Source: an uncultured Sutterella sp.
GTDB taxonomy: Bacteria > Pseudomonadota > Gammaproteobacteria > Burkholderiales > Burkholderiaceae_F
Length of the DNA stretch: 20,160 nt
NCBI GenBank assembly: GCA_905201055.1
Contig: CAJKMT010000025.1
Location: 1 to 20,160, forward strand
Direction: 5' to 3'
The notes under the pieces are model-generated. The model did no database searches, was not told the DNA's origin, and saw nothing but the letters and a program-made list of their open reading frames with translations. This document shows positions 16,460 to 20,160 of this stretch, piece after piece. Each line of letters opens with the position of its first letter. Position 1 is the stretch's first letter. The position numbers and the translations under genes were made by a program.

Positions 16460-17416
16460 ATGCGGTTAGGTATTACGTTACAAGAAACCTATACACTTGT
16501 TTTAGCGGTGTTGGTGCTGTTGGCCGCTTTCGGGACAAGTTACTGCCAATGGGCTATTCGGAAAGCCACGGCGCCTGAGCAAATCGAACGTATTCGGGTC
16601 GTTAACTCACGAGTGAAAATGGGTTGGTGGCTGATCGTTGTGTTCACACTGGCATTCTGGGCCGGTCAGACAGTGCTTCTCATTGTGTTTGCCCTGGTGA
16701 GCTTTTTCACCTTCCGTGAATTTGTTGCGCTTACCCCGACAAAAGTCTCGGATCACTGGGCTTTGGTTATTTCCTTTTATATCGTTATCCCGCTTCAGTA
16801 CGTATTGATCGGACTGGATCGCTATTGGCTCTTCACTGTTTTTATCCCGGTGTACCTGTTCTTACTGCTGCCGGTACTCATGTCTCTGCGTCCGGACAGT
16901 GACCGTTTCCTTGAACGTGTTGCCAAGGTCCAGTGGGGTCTGATGTTAAGTGTCTACTGTATCAGCCATGCGCCGGCGCTGATGAATTTTGACATCACCC
17001 GGTTTGGCTCCAGTCCGTCATTGCTTCTGCTTTTTTACCTTTTGATCGTGTTTTTGGGTGATCTTATCGTTGTGATGGCAAGCTCCTATTTCGGCGGTAA
17101 GCCCTTGCGTGACAATCCGCACAAGACGATCAAAGGTATTCTGATCGGCGGCGCCATTACTATTTTGGCGGGTTATGCGCTCTTCTGGATGACACCGTTC
17201 AGAACATGGCAGGCCTTGGTTATGGCCGTCGTTATCGTTGTCACCGGCGCATTCGGCGATATCGTTATTTCGTCAGTGAAGCGCTCTTTAGGCAGCCGTT
17301 TCATGGATGGGGACAAATACATTGGTCGCGGCAACCTTGAACGTCTGGCTCCGCTCATGTTCTCCGCGCCGATTTACTATCACATCACCCAGGCCTATTT
17401 CTCGGCCAACTGGTAA
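16460..17416 (+). CDS. CdsA/YnbB-like phosphatidate cytidylyltransferase with altered signature
   Basis: A 318-aa multi-pass membrane protein with about eight hydrophobic segments. It has the body of YnbB-type CdsA homologues (FREFVALTP, IPLQYVLIGLDRYWLF, QWGLMLSVYCISHAPAL, DNPHKTIKG, GALPIYYH-like end). The family makes CDP-diacylglycerol from phosphatidic acid and CTP. The C-terminal signature is aberrant: after GDIVISSVKR (266-275) the usual KD...PGHGGxxDRxD is replaced by SRFMDGDKYIGRGNLERLA, so HGG reads RGN and DRxD reads ERLA, although the following PLMFSAPIYYH tail is typical. It may have another activity or altered metal binding. GGAGG 6 nt before ATG 16460 lies inside the end of the acyltransferase gene, showing a tight two-gene operon. 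Confidence 0.82.
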   Translation: MRLGITLQETYTLVLAVLVLLAAFGTSYCQWAIRKATAPEQIERIRVVNSRVKMGWWLIVVFTLAFWAGQTVLLIVFALVSFFTFREFVALTPTKVSDHWALVISFYIVIPLQYVLIGLDRYWLFTVFIPVYLFLLLPVLMSLRPDSDRFLERVAKVQWGLMLSVYCISHAPALMNFDITRFGSSPSLLLLFYLLIVFLGDLIVVMASSYFGGKPLRDNPHKTIKGILIGGAITILAGYALFWMTPFRTWQALVMAVVIVVTGAFGDIVISSVKRSLGSRFMDGDKYIGRGNLERLAPLMFSAPIYYHITQAYFSANW

Positions 17417-17422
17417 TACACC

Positions 17423-17446
17423 GAGAGGCTCCACCGGGAGCCTCTC
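17423..17446 (+). terminator. Putative terminator hairpin between convergent cytidylyltransferase gene and pyrG
   Basis: A perfect 10-bp GC-rich stem, GAGAGGCTCC (17423-17432) and GGAGCCTCTC (17437-17446), has an ACCG loop and begins 6 nt after the cytidylyltransferase stop. The T-run is weak on both strands (TCAATTTG on plus), so termination may be inefficient or Rho-assisted. Confidence 0.5.
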
Positions 17447-17470
17447 TCAATTTGCGCCTTCCGCTATTTT

Positions 17471-17488
17471 TAAGCGGCGATCCGCTTA
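17471..17488 (-). terminator. Short hairpin just past the pyrG stop codon
   Basis: A 7-bp perfect stem, TAAGCGG (17471-17477) and CCGCTTA (17482-17488), has a CGAT loop and lies 3 nt beyond the pyrG stop on the minus strand. No T-run follows; an alternative 5-bp stem CCGCT/AGCGG (17461-17476) overlaps it. It could protect the 3' end or help termination. Confidence 0.3.
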
Positions 17489-17491
17489 GAA

Positions 17492-19135
17492 CTATTCTTG
17501 AGATTCCTTATCTCGTTGGCTTTTTTGCACCGCGGCTTTAATAAACGCCTCAAACAATGGATGACCGGAACGCGGCGTCGAAGTAAATTCAGGATGGAAC
17601 TGAACACCGAAAAAGAACGGATGATCGGATAGCTCCATCATTTCCGGCAATTCTTCTTTTAGTGTTCGAGCTGAAATAACTAATCCCGCGGCTTCCAATT
17701 GAGGAACGTAGGATGGATTCACCTCATAGCGATGACGGTGCCGTTCGCAAACCTTTTCTCCATAAATCCGATAACCGACAGTCCCGGGTTTAACAGCGGC
17801 TTGCTGTTTTCCTAAACGCATTGTGCCGCCCAAGTCGCTGCCTTCATCACGCTTTTGCAGTTGTCCGCTCTGATCTGTCCACTCAGTAATAAGGGAAACA
17901 ACAGGATAAGGAGTGCCGGCTTCCAACTCTGTGGAATTGGCATTTTCCAAGCCACAAACATGTCTAGCGAATTCAATCACCGCCAATTGCATTCCAAGAC
18001 AAATCCCCAAATAGGGAATTTTGTTAACACGAGCGTACTCGATGGCTTGAATCATCCCTTCGGTTCCGCGCTGTCCGAAGCCCCCCGGAACCAAAATAGC
18101 GTCCATATTTCGGAGCAGATCTGTCCCCTTTTGTTCGATTTCTGTCGCATCGACAAAAATTCGGTTCACACGAGTATGGGTATGAATTCCCGCGTGAAGC
18201 AGGGCTTCATTCAAGCTTTTATAGCTGTCCGCATAGTCAACGTATTTTCCGACCATGGCGACATTGACTTCGCGCTCGGGTTTCTTCAGTTCCTCACAAA
18301 TCTTTTTCCAGTCACTAAGATCCGCCGGTTTTAAATCTGTTAAATTTAAACGCCTGCAAATAATCTCATCCAAGTGCTGATCATGCAAAATAAGGGGAAC
18401 TTCATAAATCGTCTCCGCATCCCAAACGCTGATCACATGATCGACCTGCAAATTGGAAAACAAGGCAATCTTTGCCCGTTCTGCTTCTGGAATTCGATGT
18501 TCCGCACGGCACAAAAGGACATCTGGATAAACACCTTCCTCACGCAGTTTTTGAACTGAGTGCTGTGTGGGTTTGGTTTTCAATTCACCGGCCGACGCAA
18601 TCCACGGACAAAGAGTCAGATGCACAAAGCAGCTGTTTTCCCGACCGATTTTCAGACTTAATTGGCGAACAGCTTCCACAAAAGGCAAAGATTCAATATC
18701 ACCGATCGTGCCACCGATTTCAACTACCGCAATGTCCGCATCGCCGGCGCCTCGAACAATAAATTCCTGAATCTCGTTTGTTACATGAGGAATGACCTGA
18801 ACAGTTCTGCCTAAATACTCTCCTCGACGCTCCTTGCGTAATACGCTTTCGTATATCTGTCCGGTCGTGAAGTTATTCGTTTTATGCATTTTTGAGGAGA
18901 TAAAACGCTCGTAATGACCTAAATCCAAATCTGTTTCGGCCCCATCCTCAGTTACAAAAACTTCACCGTGTTGGAATGGACTCAAAGTACCCGGATCAAC
19001 ATTGAGATACGGATCCATTTTGATCATGGTGACGTGTAAACCGCGTGACTCCAAAATGCTGGCCAACGACGCAGCCGCCACACCCTTTCCCAAGGAGGAC
19101 ACAACCCCTCCCGTCACGAATACATATTTGGTCAT
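17492..19135 (-). CDS. pyrG: CTP synthase (PyrG)
   Basis: A 547-aa cytoplasmic enzyme converting UTP, ATP and glutamine to CTP. The N-terminal synthetase domain has the P-loop VTGGVVSSLGKG (7-18), DPYLNVDPGTLSPFQHGEVFV (41-61) and KTKPTQHS (187-194). The C-terminal class-I glutamine amidotransferase domain has PYLGICLGMQ with nucleophile C379 and the GVQFHPEFTSTP region with the catalytic His-Glu. Length is normal. The usual HLTLVPY segment reads HLTLCPW (172-178). The start codon at 19135 has GAGGG about 6 nt upstream. A perfect TATAAT lies 36-41 nt upstream. It stands alone, convergent with the lipid gene pair whose cytidylyltransferase would use CTP; eno or kdsA, frequent partners elsewhere, do not follow. 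Confidence 0.97.
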   Translation of the reverse strand: MTKYVFVTGGVVSSLGKGVAAASLASILESRGLHVTMIKMDPYLNVDPGTLSPFQHGEVFVTEDGAETDLDLGHYERFISSKMHKTNNFTTGQIYESVLRKERRGEYLGRTVQVIPHVTNEIQEFIVRGAGDADIAVVEIGGTIGDIESLPFVEAVRQLSLKIGRENSCFVHLTLCPWIASAGELKTKPTQHSVQKLREEGVYPDVLLCRAEHRIPEAERAKIALFSNLQVDHVISVWDAETIYEVPLILHDQHLDEIICRRLNLTDLKPADLSDWKKICEELKKPEREVNVAMVGKYVDYADSYKSLNEALLHAGIHTHTRVNRIFVDATEIEQKGTDLLRNMDAILVPGGFGQRGTEGMIQAIEYARVNKIPYLGICLGMQLAVIEFARHVCGLENANSTELEAGTPYPVVSLITEWTDQSGQLQKRDEGSDLGGTMRLGKQQAAVKPGTVGYRIYGEKVCERHRHRYEVNPSYVPQLEAAGLVISARTLKEELPEMMELSDHPFFFGVQFHPEFTSTPRSGHPLFEAFIKAAVQKSQRDKESQE

Positions 19136-19170
19136 CTGCGAACCCTCAAAAAAGAATTCAAACAGATTTT

Positions 19171-19200
19171 AATTATATGAGTGATTTTTTCTCTGACTGA
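19171..19200 (-). promoter_or_regulatory. pyrG promoter
   Basis: On the minus strand, TATAAT (19176-19171) sits 18 nt downstream of TTCAGT (19200-19195), a weak -35. The predicted 5' UTR is about 30 nt. No leader hairpin is seen between promoter and start codon, so the nucleotide-sensing attenuation known from Gram-positive pyrG is not evident. Confidence 0.55.
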
Positions 19201-19421
19201 ACAGCTCACTAAGTGTATTGATTTATTTTTACAGAGATTTTTTGAAGAATTTAAGCACTTCTTTTTAGTTTTAATCTTATTAACTAAATTGATGGAAGCC
19301 GTATCAAACAGTCTATGACACCTTGCAGGAAGTTTTTTTCAGGCGTGTTTCATCAGCCTTCAAGCAGACACGTGAGGCTAAAGTAAAAGAAATTCGATAA
19401 TCTCCGAACCAACAAACACGC
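19201..19421. other. AT-rich stretch without a convincing gene
   Basis: No supported gene. The region is T-rich from 19220 to 19290. One open frame (19293-19400, 35 codons then TAA, containing AFKQTREAKVKEIR) lacks a start codon and ribosome site. It could be a gene remnant, and a terminator-like hairpin follows 21 nt later, but chance is as likely. Confidence 0.3.
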
Positions 19422-19454
19422 GAGCCCCGATAGTCGGGACTATCGAGGCTCTTT
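19422..19454 (+). terminator. Terminator-like hairpin upstream of the small-RNA-like locus
   Basis: Arms 19422-19435 and 19438-19451 (GAGCCCCGATAGTC and GACTATCGAGGCTC) pair with a single C-A mismatch; a realistic loop is TCGGGA. A short TTT (19452-19454) follows. An alternative smaller hairpin, CCCGA (19426-19430) with TCGGG (19434-19438), is mutually exclusive with the long stem. What is transcribed into it is unclear. Confidence 0.5.
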
Positions 19455-19494
19455 ACTTACGCGTTCAGCATATGAATAGCAAGATTAACGCAAT

Positions 19495-19536
19495 GATGAT
19501 TTTGATCATCCTGCGTCTCAAGCATTTTGCTATACT
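19495..19536 (+). promoter_or_regulatory. Dyad plus extended -10 promoter of the candidate small RNA
   Basis: TGCTATACT at 19528-19536 fits the extended -10 form TGnTATAAT at all but one base. No -35 of quality is found at normal spacing (19508-19513 is ATCCTG), as is usual for extended -10 promoters. About 17 nt upstream lies a 6-bp dyad, GATGAT-TTTG-ATCATC (19495-19510), a possible operator. The predicted start of transcription is near 19543. Confidence 0.4.
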
Positions 19537-19542
19537 GATGGA

Positions 19543-19613
19543 AGAGATTGAATGTTGGTGCATTTTCAATCTTCCTTTAAGCGGCTTAGATGGTGGAACA
19601 TCTAGGCCGTTTT
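19543..19613 (+). ncRNA. Candidate small RNA of about 70 nt with two hairpins
   Basis: No family was recognised. Directly after the extended -10 there is a bulged hairpin: GGAAG plus ATTGAA (19540-19552, AG bulge) pairs with TTCAATCTTCC (19565-19575), and the inner loop can close as TG/CA around TTGGTG. If transcription starts at 19543 the first bases of the outer stem are lost. A short linker (TTTAA) leads to a second hairpin, 19582-19609, followed by TTTT. Promoter, hairpin, linker and terminator in under 90 bp is the usual layout of an independent bacterial small RNA. It lies about 80 bp upstream of a degraded insertion sequence. Function and expression are unproven. Confidence 0.4.
19582..19613 (+). 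terminator. Factor-independent terminator of the candidate small RNA
   Basis: An 11-bp stem, CGGCTTAGATG (19582-19592) and CATCTAGGCCG (19599-19609), has one T-G wobble and a GTGGAA hexaloop, followed by TTTT (19610-19613). Flanking AAG/TTT can lengthen the stem. Confidence 0.6.
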
Positions 19614-19694
19614 GCTATGATTTTGTCCCCCGAGATTGAGACCTGAACTTTTCATCAACTAGATGATATTTTTGGGCAGTTGGACTCCAGCGTT

Positions 19695-20160
19695 GAGACT
19701 GTAAATAACTTTGTGTAAATCCAATATTTGCTAATCTCTTTGGAGTGAAGGAAATGGATTTACCAATGAATCAAGACAAGCTAAAAAAACCTAATCGCCA
19801 GTATTCCAACCGGATAGTTGAAAAGTGATGAAATTGAACCTTTCATCCAACAGATGCGTAAGCATTTGATTGAGCAAGCTTTACACGGCAAAACGGACGC
19901 TTACCTTGGCTATGACTGATATGATCGTCATAGTGGCACTAATAGCCGAAAGGGCTCCAGCAAGAAGACGTTAAAGATCGAGAAGGGACCGATTGACATT
20001 TCGGTTCCAAGAGATCGAGATGGCTGTTTAGAACCGCAAATCGTCCCCAAGGGGCAAATGCGAACGGGTGTGCTCGATGACCAAATCGTCGCCCTTTACA
20101 GCAAAGGGATGAGTACTCGTGAAATTAGTGAAACCATTAAGGAACTTTACGACGTCGATG
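19695..20160 (+). mobile_element. Left part of a degraded IS256-family insertion sequence
   Basis: An IS256-type transposase reading frame begins about 60 bp inside a sequence starting GAGACTGTAAATAACTTTGT at 19695, which resembles the terminal repeats I recall for this family (right ends commonly finish ...TTTACAGTCTC). The right end and target duplication lie outside the window, so the left boundary is an inference. The transposase is broken, so this copy should be immobile unless helped in trans. Confidence 0.6.
19754..20160 (+). pseudogene. IS256-family transposase, N-terminal part, frameshifted and with in-frame stop
   Basis: The family signature is clear in one frame: HLIEQALHGKTDAYLGYD, then YDRHSGTNSRKGSSKK, ISVPRDRDGCLEPQIV, PKGQ, LDDQIVALYSKGMSTREISETIKELY. 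These match the N-terminal and helix-turn-helix parts of IS256/Mutator-type DDE transposases; the catalytic residues would lie beyond the window. There are two lesions. ATG 19754 opens a 24-codon frame (MDLPMNQDKLKK...) that stops at TGA 19826-19828, and the family frame continues one register over (+1, open from 19818). A TGA at 19917-19919 then interrupts it between GYD and YDRHSG; a C-to-T change in CGA would explain it. The region before the shift is short of the usual N-terminus, so a small deletion is likely. Confidence 0.82.

Noticed and set aside
19293..19400. Open frame of 35 codons ending in TAA just before a terminator-like hairpin
   Set aside because: It has no start codon at its upstream end and no recognised motif; at this length in AT-rich DNA it is likely chance. 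It is mentioned only as a possible remnant.
19472..19639. A 55-codon open frame (MNSKINAMMILIILRLKHF...) with a hydrophobic N-terminus resembling small type I toxins
   Set aside because: There is no ribosome binding site. The frame runs straight through the extended -10, both hairpins and the terminator, and its C-terminal half has no protein-like character, so the non-coding RNA reading explains the sequence better. A very short toxin peptide cannot be fully excluded.
19917..19919. In-frame TGA in the transposase as a recoded (selenocysteine or read-through) codon
   Set aside because: No recoding element is evident, the IS256 family does not use it, and a second independent lesion (frameshift) is present, so decay is simpler.

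Overview
The window looks like a chromosomal segment of a betaproteobacterium of the Burkholderiales, probably a gut Sutterellaceae (Parasutterella/Sutterella-like). The evidence is a Bug-type (TctC) tripartite tricarboxylate receptor, the order glnE < > yhdP-carbon-nitrogen hydrolase, menaquinone genes and mid-range GC judged by eye. This placement is inference from gene content, not a database match.

Left part (1-4208, + strand). After a partial gene end and a hairpin come four closely spaced genes: a NarL/FixJ-type response regulator, a Bug receptor, menB and menE. They end at a strong 14-bp-stem terminator. MenE and MenB catalyse successive steps of menaquinone synthesis (OSB to OSB-CoA to DHNA-CoA). 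The other men genes and any partner kinase or TctAB membrane proteins lie elsewhere.

Middle (4326-10709). A BepA-like M48 metalloprotease with TPR-like repeats converges on an unrecognised 227-aa protein. A type-2 ferredoxin/flavodoxin-NADP+ reductase follows, with a Fur-box-like sequence over its start codon. It converges on glnE (glutamine synthetase adenylyltransferase); the terminator T-run at that junction overlaps the glnE stop codon.

Right part (10848-19135). yhdP (giant AsmA-like envelope protein) is divergent from glnE and nearly abuts a nitrilase-superfamily amidohydrolase. Next is a lipid pair, a PlsC-type acyltransferase and a CdsA/YnbB-like cytidylyltransferase whose C-terminal signature is strongly altered. 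These converge on pyrG (CTP synthase). CTP is the substrate of CdsA-type enzymes, though the two genes are on opposite strands.

Right edge (19136-20160). A 618-bp AT-rich stretch without a convincing protein gene holds the pyrG promoter, a terminator-like hairpin, and a compact candidate small-RNA locus: a dyad, an extended -10, a bulged hairpin and a terminator hairpin. A decayed IS256-family transposase with a frameshift and an in-frame stop then runs off the window. No tRNA, rRNA, CRISPR array or recognisable defence system was seen. Most of the window is housekeeping; the least explained parts are the small-RNA-like locus, the orphan 227-aa protein and the divergent cytidylyltransferase.
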